Shown: positions 8,566-16,465 of the stretch, in pieces | How the letters are laid out: each line of letters begins with the position of its first letter | How positions within the stretch are numbered: position 1 is the first letter of the stretch | DNA from: Clostridiaceae bacterium | GTDB lineage: Bacteria > Bacillota > Clostridia > Lachnospirales > Lachnospiraceae | Length of the DNA: 64,000 bases | Assembly: GCA_009911065.1 (NCBI GenBank) | Contig: QXWR01000003.1 | Coordinates: 111,147-175,146, forward strand | Direction of reading: 5' to 3' | The notes under the pieces: generated by a model | The model's database searches: none | What the model saw: only the letters and a program-made list of their open reading frames with translations | What the model was told of the DNA's origin: nothing | Position numbers and translations under genes: made by a program

Positions 8566-9732
8566 TTAATGAAATCTCACACATATTTTCTTCCATATGT
8601 TACTTCCAAACTCTCTCTTTCCTTCTCTTTCAAAATCTTTCTTTTTCATTAAAAACAAATCTTCCAATTCACATAATTCATTTTCATTTTGTATTTTTCT
8701 TATCCCATTTTTATTCCAAAAAGCTTGTATTTGCTCCTTATTGAATTTCATATTTTTTTTCGAAACAGATTTTTCAACAAAATCAATCTGAAATATGTAT
8801 CCATTCGACATGTGACCGATTTCCAATGTATTGTCATAAAAACATTCTATAACAAAATGTTCTCCTGCAACTGGCTCCCCGATCATATGCGACAAATCAA
8901 TGGAATTTATCTCTTGTGTGAATTTATCCAAGTATACAACATGATTGCTTTTCGAATATTGTGTATTGTAAGGAATAAATACAATGACATTTTTCAAACA
9001 TGCAGAACGATAAAATCTAGGTGTTACCTTTTCATTCTTATTGTACCGAAACGTTCTGTCCGAAATTCTATATTTTTTTATTTGATTACTATTTTTATTC
9101 CAACAGTAAATATAGTCTAAATATCCTGTCAAATAAACATTTTCCCCATGACTTACGATTGTATTAAATCCTTTATCCTGACATTCAATCACAAAAGTTT
9201 TACTGCTCTCGCTAGAAAGATTAAATTCTCTAATCCTTGTGGAACAATTTGAGATACAATAAATAGATTCTTCTGTCTTTATAGCTTCAAATCCAACCTG
9301 TTCCTTTGGTTCAAAAACATCAAATTGCTTTTCTACCAAAAACTTATTAAGATTTATCTTTAAAATTTTGTTTTTCCCATAAGACACACACCACAAATTA
9401 TCATTTTGTATCCAACTGTTAAAGATAGAAAGCCGCTTATTTTGGCTAGAGCCGATTGGTATTTCTTTAAATTTTTCCCATTTCAAATCGTAAACCAAAA
9501 TATTTTTTCCTTTATCCGGGATGCAATAGATTTGATTACTCTTTTTTATACAACGAGGATATATCCTGTGCTCATCTGTAACATCCAAAGGAACTTCTGC
9601 CACAATCTCAACCATCCCATTTCTATTCACCTTATAAATAAATTTATCACAGCTTCCCATAAACCAAAATTCATCATTATCTTGATACATTCCTTCATTG
9701 GGTATGATTGATACTTTTTGTGTCATGGTCAT
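8566..9732 (-). CDS. Beta-propeller-like repeat protein at the head of the glycan operon
   Basis: The protein is about 388 residues from ATG 9732, chosen because GAAGGAG lies five bases upstream; an in-frame ATG at 9807 has no ribosome site. It carries repeated blades of roughly 45-50 residues with aromatic/Gly patterns (FIYKVNRNG, ILVYDLKWEK, ILKINLNKFL, IYCWNKNSNQ), typical of kelch or NHL-like propellers. There is no signal peptide, so it is probably cytosolic. No catalytic motif is recognised. As first gene of the leftward operon it may bind a glycan intermediate or act as a scaffold for the enzymes behind it; this is inference. Confidence 0.6.
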   Translation of the reverse strand: MTMTQKVSIIPNEGMYQDNDEFWFMGSCDKFIYKVNRNGMVEIVAEVPLDVTDEHRIYPRCIKKSNQIYCIPDKGKNILVYDLKWEKFKEIPIGSSQNKRLSIFNSWIQNDNLWCVSYGKNKILKINLNKFLVEKQFDVFEPKEQVGFEAIKTEESIYCISNCSTRIREFNLSSESSKTFVIECQDKGFNTIVSHGENVYLTGYLDYIYCWNKNSNQIKKYRISDRTFRYNKNEKVTPRFYRSACLKNVIVFIPYNTQYSKSNHVVYLDKFTQEINSIDLSHMIGEPVAGEHFVIECFYDNTLEIGHMSNGYIFQIDFVEKSVSKKNMKFNKEQIQAFWNKNGIRKIQNENELCELEDLFLMKKKDFEREGKREFGSNIWKKICVRFH

Positions 9733-9807
9733 TTTTTCTCCTTCGCCTGTCAACTCACTGTTGTTTAAAAATAAGGCATATTGGTCATTTTGGTTATCCC
9801 TCTGCAT

Positions 9808-10235
9808 CTTAGGGAGGCAAACACATAAGCCTCACAAATCACATAGGTTCCATTTCCAAAATGATGCAAAGTTCCCCTTCCGGTCATTTTCATCCCATCC
9901 AGTTTCCTTTCCTTCGCTCCCTGCTACCTCATAGACTGCCATCTGCATTCTATGTTCACAAGGTCCTGGCATACCCAATCCGCAGGCTCTCCCTGCCTTC
10001 TAATGCCGTTCTTTCTTTTTCTATATCAGGAACGTATGCTTTGGTCCTTTCGGTAAAACCCTGACTCTTTGTCTTGATCTGCTTCTTTGCCTTGATTTGA
10101 CTCTTTGCCCTGATTCATCCAAAACAACGTTCTTGTGATCTAATTCATTTCAATCGTTTCTTCTCCTTCTTTCGAAAGAAAACAATTCTTTATAAAAAAT
10201 TCATATTCTCTTTTTATTTTTATATCATTTTTAAA
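9808..10235 (-). ncRNA. Candidate TnpB-type guide/omega RNA region downstream of the dead TnpB gene
   Basis: This 428-base stretch has no convincing gene. TnpB guide RNAs are made from the 3' end of the gene and just beyond it. On the minus strand it holds GCAGG-GAGA-GCCTGC (about 9979-9992), TTCTTTC/GAAAGAA just after the gene, and a GAGGC-loop-GCCTC hairpin at about 9815-9834, with long-range pairing between 9785-9793 and 9859-9867. Purine-rich, structured sequence between a dead TnpB gene and a same-strand operon is what a guide RNA scaffold would look like. I could not identify the guide or a target. Confidence 0.3.
10063..10116. repeat. Three tandem copies of an 18-bp unit
   Basis: Units start at 10063, 10081 and 10099, each of the form G(A/C)(C/T)TCTTTG(T/C)C(T/C)TGATYY. 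They lie in the non-coding stretch downstream of the TnpB-like gene. A short minus-strand ORF could be drawn across them but it has no good ribosome site. Confidence 0.8.
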
Positions 10236-11633
10236 TTATCCCTTATTCACAATCCGACCCTCTTTCCCCCGGCGCAGCACATTCCGCGCCGTGTTGGTCT
10301 TCTCCTCTGCCTCATACCCGCAATTTACACAATAAAACATTCCGTCTTTCTGTTTTCCAGACCCTTTATTGTCATCCCATTTCAGATTCTTTCTCTCCTC
10401 ACAATCCCCAGCCTTCCCACTCCCTATTTCTCCACATTTGCTGCACTCACGACTGATATCTTTTCCCAAAACTTCCACAAGCCTCACAGATCGTTCCCTG
10501 CACTTTTGTTCCAGCCGTTTTCGAATGTAACCTCTCTGCCACACAGTCACCGAATAATTAATCTTCCGATTGATTCCCCCGGATTGAGGCTTTGGCAGCT
10601 TCACCATATAGATTTCCCGGGGCTTTTCTATCCGCAGAAAACGATTTAACTCCTGGTTAATATAGCCATGGAGCTGTTCTGTATATCGCCTCTTTTTCTC
10701 CTGATACTTTTTTCTTCCCGGATTGTCTTCTTTGTTGCAGGAATATGATTTTGCCTGTTCCTGTAACCACTTGGCATATTCCATCTGGTACTTTCCCAAT
10801 TCCTCCCCATAACAATGTCCAAGATCTGTGGTTAGCATTGTATACATTCCCATAGCAATTCCCACATCATTCCCATAATCCTCATAATTCTTCACCGCCA
10901 CATTGACTGGAACATGAATTTCCACCCTTGCCTCTTTTGGATACAGCTTCATGTAAATCTGACATTTGTATTGATTTTGATCCGTAAGAGAAACAAAAAT
11001 CCGCTTCCGCTTTTCTTTTGTGGATACATAAATTCCAACATCCGCACCATTCTCCCCATACCGGTACGCTCGCTCCCCAAGAGAAAATCCCTCTGCCACA
11101 TCTGTATGAAGCTTCACATGGACCTTTCTCACCTGCCGACACAGATACCGATGCAGCTTTTCCGGATTAACCAAAGCGGCCAGCTTCTCATATTTTTCCC
11201 AAATGTCCCCGGACAGTTTTATGGGATTCTGATTTACCACCGCCTCAAAAGCATTGCTGACCTTTAGAAGAAAACGAAGATAATGTTTTTCCTCCTGGGA
11301 AAACCCATCATTCCTTCCAATCCTCTCTAAAATCTTAGATTTGGTCCTGGTCCACTGGCTTTTGATGTCTCCTATGGCGTCAAAAACTGCCAGATAAAAG
11401 TAAACCGATGGGATTCCCAAATCTCTCCTCAGGCCGCTTTTGGTCATTTCATTCTGGATGGTATAACCTGGATACAGCTTGGAAAGTCCCGCAATTCCAC
11501 CAAAACGCTCGTATACATAGTTTTTGATCTTTCTGTAATCCTCCCCAATTTCTAACAATTTTCCCATATCTTCTCTGGATATAGGTTCTTTGCTGTACTG
11601 ACGAATGATCTTACAGACTGTATTTTTGGACAT
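10236..11633 (-). CDS. Nuclease-dead TnpB-family (IS605 OrfB-like) protein
   Basis: This 465-residue protein has the C-terminal half of TnpB: RuvC-I region VGIAMGM (257-263), RuvC-II region IYMVKLP (341-347), zinc finger CSKC (397-400) plus CVNC (435-438), and RuvC-III region EKTNTARNVL. In active TnpB these sites read GIDLG, (I/V)xxE and DxNAAxN. Here the first Asp is Ala260, the Glu is Val344/Lys345 and the last Asp is Lys445, so all three catalytic acids are gone while the zinc ligands and fold residues remain and the frame is intact. That pattern suggests selection for DNA or RNA binding without cutting, as in TldR repressors. No tnpA or transposon ends are seen. ATG 11633 follows a weak AAGGAAAAT ribosome site. 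It sits directly upstream of the glycan operon on the same strand. Confidence 0.8.
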   Translation of the reverse strand: MSKNTVCKIIRQYSKEPISREDMGKLLEIGEDYRKIKNYVYERFGGIAGLSKLYPGYTIQNEMTKSGLRRDLGIPSVYFYLAVFDAIGDIKSQWTRTKSKILERIGRNDGFSQEEKHYLRFLLKVSNAFEAVVNQNPIKLSGDIWEKYEKLAALVNPEKLHRYLCRQVRKVHVKLHTDVAEGFSLGERAYRYGENGADVGIYVSTKEKRKRIFVSLTDQNQYKCQIYMKLYPKEARVEIHVPVNVAVKNYEDYGNDVGIAMGMYTMLTTDLGHCYGEELGKYQMEYAKWLQEQAKSYSCNKEDNPGRKKYQEKKRRYTEQLHGYINQELNRFLRIEKPREIYMVKLPKPQSGGINRKINYSVTVWQRGYIRKRLEQKCRERSVRLVEVLGKDISRECSKCGEIGSGKAGDCEERKNLKWDDNKGSGKQKDGMFYCVNCGYEAEEKTNTARNVLRRGKEGRIVNKG

Positions 11634-11682
11634 TTGGGATATTTTCCTTTACTCTTTTTCTGAACTGTCTTTTTGTCAGTCT

Positions 11683-11837
11683 CAAAAAGTGTACTTTTTG
11701 GGAATTTTTTCCATATAGCAGATTTGACCAAGAAATTCCTTTTAAAATTAGTAGATTTGCTTGATTTTTATGAATGAATGTGTTAAAATTGGCTTTGTTT
11801 CAGAGCAAAATAAAATTCCCAAAAAGTACACTTTTTG
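11683..11837. promoter_or_regulatory. Inverted pair of 26-bp operator/hairpin repeats upstream of the TnpB-like gene
   Basis: A 26-bp sequence is present at 11812-11837 (+) and, perfectly, at 11683-11708 on the minus strand, 103 bp apart. Each copy contains the palindrome CAAAAAGT-nn-ACTTTTTG. The right copy extends to a 15-bp-arm hairpin (11812-11845) ending in T6. The two copies point outward, one into the leader of the TnpB-like gene. Confidence 0.75.
11761..11789 (+). promoter_or_regulatory. Rightward sigma-A promoter between the inverted repeats
   Basis: TTGATT at 11761-11766, a 17-base spacer, then TAAAAT at 11784-11789. Transcription would start near 11797 and run at once into the hairpin at 11812-11845, giving a short RNA of about 50 bases unless it reads through. 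A possible opposing promoter is the extended -10 TGCTATATG on the minus strand near 11713-11721. Confidence 0.55.
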
Positions 11838-11847
11838 GGAATTTTTT
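11812..11847 (+). terminator. Hairpin with T-tract (intrinsic terminator or attenuator)
   Basis: Arms AAAATTCCCAAAAAG and CTTTTTGGGAATTTT are perfectly complementary over 15 bp around a TACA loop and lead into a run of six T. The stem is AT-rich, so termination may be partial. Confidence 0.5.
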
Positions 11848-11849
11848 GT

Positions 11850-12358
11850 GGGGGATTCTGTATATTCTTGTAGGATATATAGGGATCGGTCATTCTTTTT
11901 TACCTTATACCATATTTCTTGTCCAAGTTTTTTTCAGGTCATCCGTAGTAGCCTTACCAGATTTCTCTAGCTTAATATATTTTTTTAATGCTCCATAGGT
12001 TCAAGATCATCCACTTGAATCATCCCAATCTGATAAAAAATTGATAGTCCTCATAATTATCACCACCTTCACAATTTTATTAAATAAATCCCTTTTCGGA
12101 ATTATGTACCCATGCAAAACAACTTTATAAGTATACATTGTAAGCAGCATACAAATCGTTTATAATTACACATATAAATTAAAAGTATGAAAGGAAACTG
12201 TAAGGATTATTTTGCCCAAAACAGCCAGTAAGGGATCAATTAACGAGAAACATAGCACCAGGAACTATCAACTGCTGGTTGAATCTGCCAAAATCAACCA
12301 TTGGTTAGTTTTAGAGCAGCTTCTTTTCTGTTATACTAATGGCAAGGAGGATAAAAAC
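11850..12358. other. Gene-poor stretch with a possible gene remnant
   Basis: No intact gene is seen. On the minus strand, 11905 to about 12000 reads as a plausible protein tail (KKYIKLEKSGKATTDDL, then a stop) without a start, suggesting decayed coding DNA that I cannot identify. An extended -10 element TGTTATACT at about 12329-12337 probably serves the XRE gene. Confidence 0.35.
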
Positions 12359-13111
12359 ATGAACCAGGAAACGATAGGAAAATTCGTTGCAACCTGTCGA
12401 AAAGAGAAGGGTCTTACACAGAAACAGTTAGCAGAAAAGTTAAATATTACCGACCGGGCAGTATCTAAATGGGAAACCGGAAAAAGCATTCCGGATGCAA
12501 CCATTATGCTGGACTTATGTAAAATACTTGGTATCAGCGCAAACGAACTGCTCAGCGGAGAAAGGATTGCCATGGAAAATTATCAAAAAAGAGCAGAAGA
12601 AAATCTTGTGGAATTGCAGCAGAAAGCAAATAAGGCCCAAAAAAGCTGGAATTTCCTTGTAAAGTTTATCGTCCTAATTTTAGGAGTATTGTTTATAGTC
12701 AAATTTGGAATCGGCAGCAGAACTTGGTATTTTGTCGATTCAATCAGTCTGGAATTTATTTTGATTCCCTGTCTTCTGTCTCTGCTGTGTACAGGGTATT
12801 GGCGGGGCTTTATAAAGACATTTGTCTATATAATTAAGAGAGACAATTGCACAGCAGAAATGATAAGGGACAGCTCGAATGCGCTTAAGCTGGTATGCAG
12901 ATCCAGTTTCATTTGGGGAAGCATCGGCTTTACAATCAGCATGGTGAATCTTATGCGAAGGCATATGCGTAATCCCGAGTTGGATGCCCCTGGGTTATGG
13001 GGAGATATATCGGTAGCGCTGCTTTCATTGTTTTACGCCCTGGTTATCAATGCAATATTGGTGCCTTTGTATTTTGAACTAAAGCGTTTGCATACGAAAA
13101 ATGCAGAGTGA
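12359..13111 (+). CDS. XRE-family regulator with C-terminal membrane domain
   Basis: The start is ATG 12359, preceded by AAGGAGG and eight bases; the open frame extends upstream but has no ribosome site there. The 250-residue product has a Cro/CI-type helix-turn-helix at residues 1-65 (GLTQKQLAEKLNITDRAVSKWE), a short linker coil, then about four hydrophobic segments: FIVLILGVLFIVKFGIG, SLEFILIPCLLSLLC, and two near the C-terminus. This layout is common in Firmicutes as a membrane-tethered repressor of a neighbouring transporter or toxin gene. No partner gene is visible next to it, so its target is unknown. A strong terminator follows. Confidence 0.8.
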   Translation: MNQETIGKFVATCRKEKGLTQKQLAEKLNITDRAVSKWETGKSIPDATIMLDLCKILGISANELLSGERIAMENYQKRAEENLVELQQKANKAQKSWNFLVKFIVLILGVLFIVKFGIGSRTWYFVDSISLEFILIPCLLSLLCTGYWRGFIKTFVYIIKRDNCTAEMIRDSSNALKLVCRSSFIWGSIGFTISMVNLMRRHMRNPELDAPGLWGDISVALLSLFYALVINAILVPLYFELKRLHTKNAE

Positions 13112-13146
13112 GAGCATATGGCCACATTATGATATGGTAAGATAAA

Positions 13147-13191
13147 AAAGCGCCAACAGATGAATCGATCATCCGAAGGCGCTTTCTTTTT
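13147..13191. terminator. Convergent intrinsic terminator
   Basis: AAAGCGCC (13147-13154) pairs with GGCGCTTT (13178-13185), with an inner GATGA/TCATC stem, followed by CTTTTTG. It separates the rightward XRE gene from the leftward methyltransferase gene. Confidence 0.8.
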
Positions 13192-13199
13192 GTTATTTT

Positions 13200-14111
13200 T
13201 CACCCTGTTTTCTGCAGCTTTGCCACAAAAAAACCTTCATACCACTCATTGGGACAAACACACAAAGTTCCTTCAATCTGTACAGGCAAAAAAGGCACTC
13301 CTGAAAAAGCTTCATAATCAATGGGAATCACTTTTCCCTTTCCTTTCATTAAAACCCGCTCCACCACCTGCTCATTTTCCTCTGCCAGAATGGAGCAGGT
13401 GGAATAGACCAGTTCATGTCCTGGTTTCAACAATTTGAACGCCTTCAGCAAAAGCTCTTCCTGAACTTTTGCTGAACGCCTAAGCAGATCTTCACCAAAA
13501 GATTCCCTTCGGTCCCTGCGGCATACTTCCAAAGTTCCGCTGCCAGTACATGGCGCATCCAAAAGCACTTTGTCAAAAGAAAAAAAATCATCCAGCTTCC
13601 TGGAGTCTGTAACCATCACGCACACGCGCATGGCTCCCTGCTTTTCCAAATTATACTGAAGTCGCTCTGCCCGAATCTTATTCTTCTCACATGCTGTTAT
13701 GGACGCCATGTTTCCGGAAAGAGCCGCCATCTGTGTGGTCTTGCCTCCTGGGGCTGCCGCCATATCCAATATGTTTTCCCCTGCCATTGGTTCCACAATC
13801 AGAGGAGGCAGCATAGAAGAAAGGCTTTGAAGATAGATCTCCCCATCCTGATATAACTTCAAATTTTGAAGAACGGGTTCCCGAACCTTCTCCACCACCA
13901 ATGCATCCTTACTCCAAGATACCTCCTGACAGGCAATGCCATTCTGCTCCAGAGAGACTTTTACCTGCCAAGAATCTGTTTTCAGTGTGTTTACTCGAAG
14001 AGAAACCGGCCGCTCCTGTCCATACCCTTTCACAATCTTCTCTGCTAATTTTTTGGTATACTGTTGTTCAAATTTTTCACGTAAAAATTCCGGAATTGCT
14101 TCCTGAGCCAT
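13200..14111 (-). CDS. RsmB/NOP-family RNA (cytosine-5) methyltransferase
   Basis: A 303-residue protein with the full SAM-dependent m5C core: NILDMAAAPGGKTTQMA for SAM binding (about residues 112-128), DAPCTGSG with one catalytic Cys, and VYSTCSILAEENE with the second. It methylates a cytosine in rRNA or tRNA. The N-terminal part (LREKFEQQY, PVSLRVNTLK) matches the short RsmF/YebU-like members; the extra C-terminal PUA-like domain of RsmF is absent, so the exact RNA target is uncertain. ATG 14111 follows AAAGGAA. It stands alone between the XRE gene and the Panacea gene. Confidence 0.88.
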   Translation of the reverse strand: MAQEAIPEFLREKFEQQYTKKLAEKIVKGYGQERPVSLRVNTLKTDSWQVKVSLEQNGIACQEVSWSKDALVVEKVREPVLQNLKLYQDGEIYLQSLSSMLPPLIVEPMAGENILDMAAAPGGKTTQMAALSGNMASITACEKNKIRAERLQYNLEKQGAMRVCVMVTDSRKLDDFFSFDKVLLDAPCTGSGTLEVCRRDRRESFGEDLLRRSAKVQEELLLKAFKLLKPGHELVYSTCSILAEENEQVVERVLMKGKGKVIPIDYEAFSGVPFLPVQIEGTLCVCPNEWYEGFFVAKLQKTG

Positions 14112-14252
14112 TTGTTATTCCTTTCCTGTCAATCAGGACTCCTTGAAATGTTTGTCTGACATCTGTCATGTGACAAAATCTCAACTTTTGCTCCTGTTAC
14201 ATCTGTTGTCTGACATGATTGGTATTCATAGCCTTTTCCTTAACATCATAAT

Positions 14253-14396
14253 TTATGAAAAGTACCATACTGAAACTTCTGAATACTTATGTCTTTTATT
14301 ATTAATGTAATATTCTTTTACGATTTCACATAAACTGTCCAGCTGCGATATATTGCGTATTTCAGTCATTCCGATTTTCTGTAATCGCTCTTTCAA
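14253..14396 (-). CDS. Short ORF overlapping the Panacea stop: possible truncated toxin
   Basis: TTG 14396 overlaps the TGA of the Panacea gene (TTGA), and the frame runs 47 codons to TAA 14253. The product starts LKERLQKIGMTEIRN and ends SEVSVWYFS. It has good codon content for its length. The coupled position is where the toxin partner of a Panacea antitoxin would be expected, but it is far shorter than known toxins, so it is either a remnant or a small partner. I do not recognise a domain. Confidence 0.4.
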   Translation of the reverse strand: MKERLQKIGMTEIRNISQLDSLCEIVKEYYINNKRHKYSEVSVWYFS

Positions 14397-14887
14397 TTTT
14401 CAATCCCCATATACGAATAACACTGTTTCATCCGATTCACTGTAATCTCTTCATTTCGGCCTGTTTTTTTCCAAGGTTCTTCCTGATGAGTCAGCTCAAC
14501 CATATCCCATGGAGACACATCTTTATATTCTTCAATAATAGAGTTGATCAGCATCTGATGGCAATGCTCAAAAATATCTTCCTTATAATTCTTTGGTTCC
14601 ATCACAAACGACCTGGTGTCTACATTAAAATGAAAAGAAAAATACTCCAGTTCTTTATCGGTTATATTCTCCGCGCCATAATCCTTATATTTTTGATAAA
14701 CACTTTCTACTACCGGACCGTGTCTCCAGTGTACAATGGGTTCTTCATAACAGGTTATTTCATATTGTTTAATAAAAGCTACCTGAATAAAATAAAGCAG
14801 CTTTTGTAATTTTAAATTACTAACCGGTCTCCCAATTTCTATAGAATAATTGATTATATATCTTGCCACATCCATCACATTATACAC
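14393..14887 (-). CDS. Panacea-domain (SocA/DUF4065-like) antitoxin
   Basis: The start is GTG 14887, five bases after GGAGGTG, giving a 164-residue protein; the longer open frame upstream lacks a ribosome site. MDVARYIINYS, SNLKLQKLLYFIQ and the acidic/aromatic WRHGPVVESVYQKYK are the hallmark segments of the Panacea domain, which acts as a promiscuous antitoxin in diverse toxin-antitoxin pairs and as a proteolytic adaptor in SocA. The expected toxin would be co-transcribed; only a 47-codon overlapping ORF follows. This suggests a decayed or minimal module in a plastic region. Confidence 0.85.
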   Translation of the reverse strand: MYNVMDVARYIINYSIEIGRPVSNLKLQKLLYFIQVAFIKQYEITCYEEPIVHWRHGPVVESVYQKYKDYGAENITDKELEYFSFHFNVDTRSFVMEPKNYKEDIFEHCHQMLINSIIEEYKDVSPWDMVELTHQEEPWKKTGRNEEITVNRMKQCYSYMGIEN

Positions 14888-15150
14888 TCTCTCACCTCCA
14901 TAAACAAAGCAATTGACATCCTCCATTGCTTGTGACAAGTTCCTTTTCTTACATTCAGTATATGGCATTCTGTGAAAAAAATCAACTGACATTTTGTATA
15001 ATATGCCATAAGAACATTTGTTTGTTTTTACAAATATGCCATTCCTTTTTCACACCCAACAAAATATGACTTGTATATTCAAGAATAAACCATTATAGTC
15101 AAATATAAATAAACTAAAACAATTGTAAACAAGAAATCAGGGTATCTATT

Positions 15151-15637
15151 ATGTTTATGGAAGAACGACAGAAGGATATTATATGGCTGAAAATCTGCCG
15201 GAAGATGTAACCATTACAATACTGACAAATTCCGTTACCATTGCAGAGGTGTTGCGAAAAAGATAAATATATCCGTTATATTATTGGGCGGTGAAATGTC
15301 CTACCGTGGTCATTGCCATGATTTTTATACCATTCAAATGGTAAAAAATATCCGCATGAATAAAGCGTTTTTATCCCACGCAGCATTGTCTCTGGATTTT
15401 GGAGCCTCCATTCACGATCCCGCTGGTGTGGAATTTGGAAAAACTGTTATGAAGAACAGCGAAATGAATATCGGGCTATACCCGTCTAAGAAAATAGGAA
15501 AAATTCCATCCATTCTGTATGTCAGGTAAAAGATTATGATTTACTGATTACAGATGACAATGTATCTGAAGATTTTTTGATACAGGTAAAGGAACTTGGA
15601 GTGGCTGTAGAAACCGTTAAGTGGAAGGGAGTATGAA
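15151..15637 (+). pseudogene. Decayed DeoR-family sugar regulator
   Basis: ATG 15151 gives MFMEERQKDI, a typical DeoR N-terminus, but the sequence then jumps to AENLPEDVTITILTNSVTIA, a segment that belongs more than 100 residues later. The DNA-binding helix-turn-helix is therefore deleted, and the frame is further broken by stops near 15206 and 15265 and after 15526. Later pieces (SVILLGGEMSYRGH, YDLLITDDNVSEDFL) continue the DeoR sensor domain in shifted frames. It precedes a small kinase gene, so this was a sugar-use operon that has lost its regulator. Confidence 0.8.
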
Positions 15638-15639
15638 AC

Positions 15640-16257
15640 ATGTATTGTATATTCATAACAGGTATTCCGGCAGCAGGAAAAAGCACTATGGCAGAAGTTA
15701 TGTCAGAAAGATTGAAACTGCCTGTTATTTCAAAGGATGCCATAAAAGAATTGTTGTTTGACCATGTTGGTTTTTCGTCCAGAGCAGAAAAAGTAAAACT
15801 TGGAATTGCCAGTATGGAAATCATGTATTATGTCGCAAGTCAGCTTATGAAAGCAGAGCAGCCTTTTATCTTGGAGAACAATTTTGAATATTCGTCAGAA
15901 CCTGGAATGAAAAATCTTTTAGAAAAACATCAATATTCCACATTAACCATTACCTTAACCGGTGATTACAAAGTTATCTACCAGCGTTTTCTGAAACGGG
16001 AAAGCAGTCCTGACAGACACAGGGGACATGTTGTGAATGACTGTTATCCGGAAAAGAAAGAGAGTAATCCGAAAACTCTAAAAGCAGAAACGATTTCTTA
16101 TGAAAACTTTGTTCATGGAATAGAACAAAGGGGATTTGATGCCTTTTGCATGGATGGCAGGCAAATTAAGGTTGATACAACCGATTTCTCAAAAATGAAT
16201 ATGGAAGAATTATTTGCAGAGATTGCAGCATGGAAGGAGGAAATCTTGCATGATTGA
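15640..16257 (+). CDS. Small P-loop kinase (AAA/zeta-toxin-like fold)
   Basis: A 205-residue protein with Walker A FITGIPAAGKSTMAE (residues 5-19) at the N-terminus, DAIKELLFD after it, and an Arg-rich lid FLKRESSPDRHRG near residue 125. It most resembles small-molecule or sugar kinases rather than true zeta toxins. The start is two bases after the end of the DeoR remnant and its last codons overlap a truncated hydrolase gene. With the regulator decayed and the hydrolase cut off, the operon is probably non-functional even though this frame is intact. Confidence 0.7.
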   Translation: MYCIFITGIPAAGKSTMAEVMSERLKLPVISKDAIKELLFDHVGFSSRAEKVKLGIASMEIMYYVASQLMKAEQPFILENNFEYSSEPGMKNLLEKHQYSTLTITLTGDYKVIYQRFLKRESSPDRHRGHVVNDCYPEKKESNPKTLKAETISYENFVHGIEQRGFDAFCMDGRQIKVDTTDFSKMNMEELFAEIAAWKEEILHD

Positions 16258-16300
16258 TGCGCATGTTCATTCGGGAAAAGGAGACTATTCCATTTATTGA
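16250..16300 (+). pseudogene. Truncated amidohydrolase/PHP-like gene start
   Basis: ATG 16250 overlaps the end of the kinase gene and encodes MIDAHVHSGKGDYSIY before TGA. DxHxH at the N-terminus is the metal-binding opening of amidohydrolase or PHP phosphoesterase proteins. The rest of the gene is absent. Confidence 0.65.
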
Positions 16301-16346
16301 TATATTAAAATTACTATTTCATTGAGCGGGAAAATAAAGATAGCAA

Positions 16347-16375
16347 TTGTCGAATAGCGGGATATATGATACAAT
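16347..16375 (+). promoter_or_regulatory. Promoter of the holin-like toxin
   Basis: TTGTCG (16347-16352), a 17-base spacer, and TACAAT (16370-16375). The transcript would have a leader of about 85 bases with a CCCTCC...GGAGGG-type fold before the toxin start. Confidence 0.55.
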
Positions 16376-16465
16376 ACTAGATAAGGAAAGTCAGAGAGCA
16401 AAAGGCGGCTTGCCCTCCCTACACGGAGGGGCTACCCTCCGGACGAAAGAAAGGAGGGATTGTCA

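Noticed and set aside
10236..11633. Active IS605-type insertion sequence
   Set aside because: No tnpA, no recognisable element ends, and the nuclease residues are missing.
15640..16257. Zeta-type toxin
   Set aside because: The P-loop start is similar, but the operon context (DeoR remnant, hydrolase start) and lid fit a small-molecule kinase, and there is no epsilon antitoxin.
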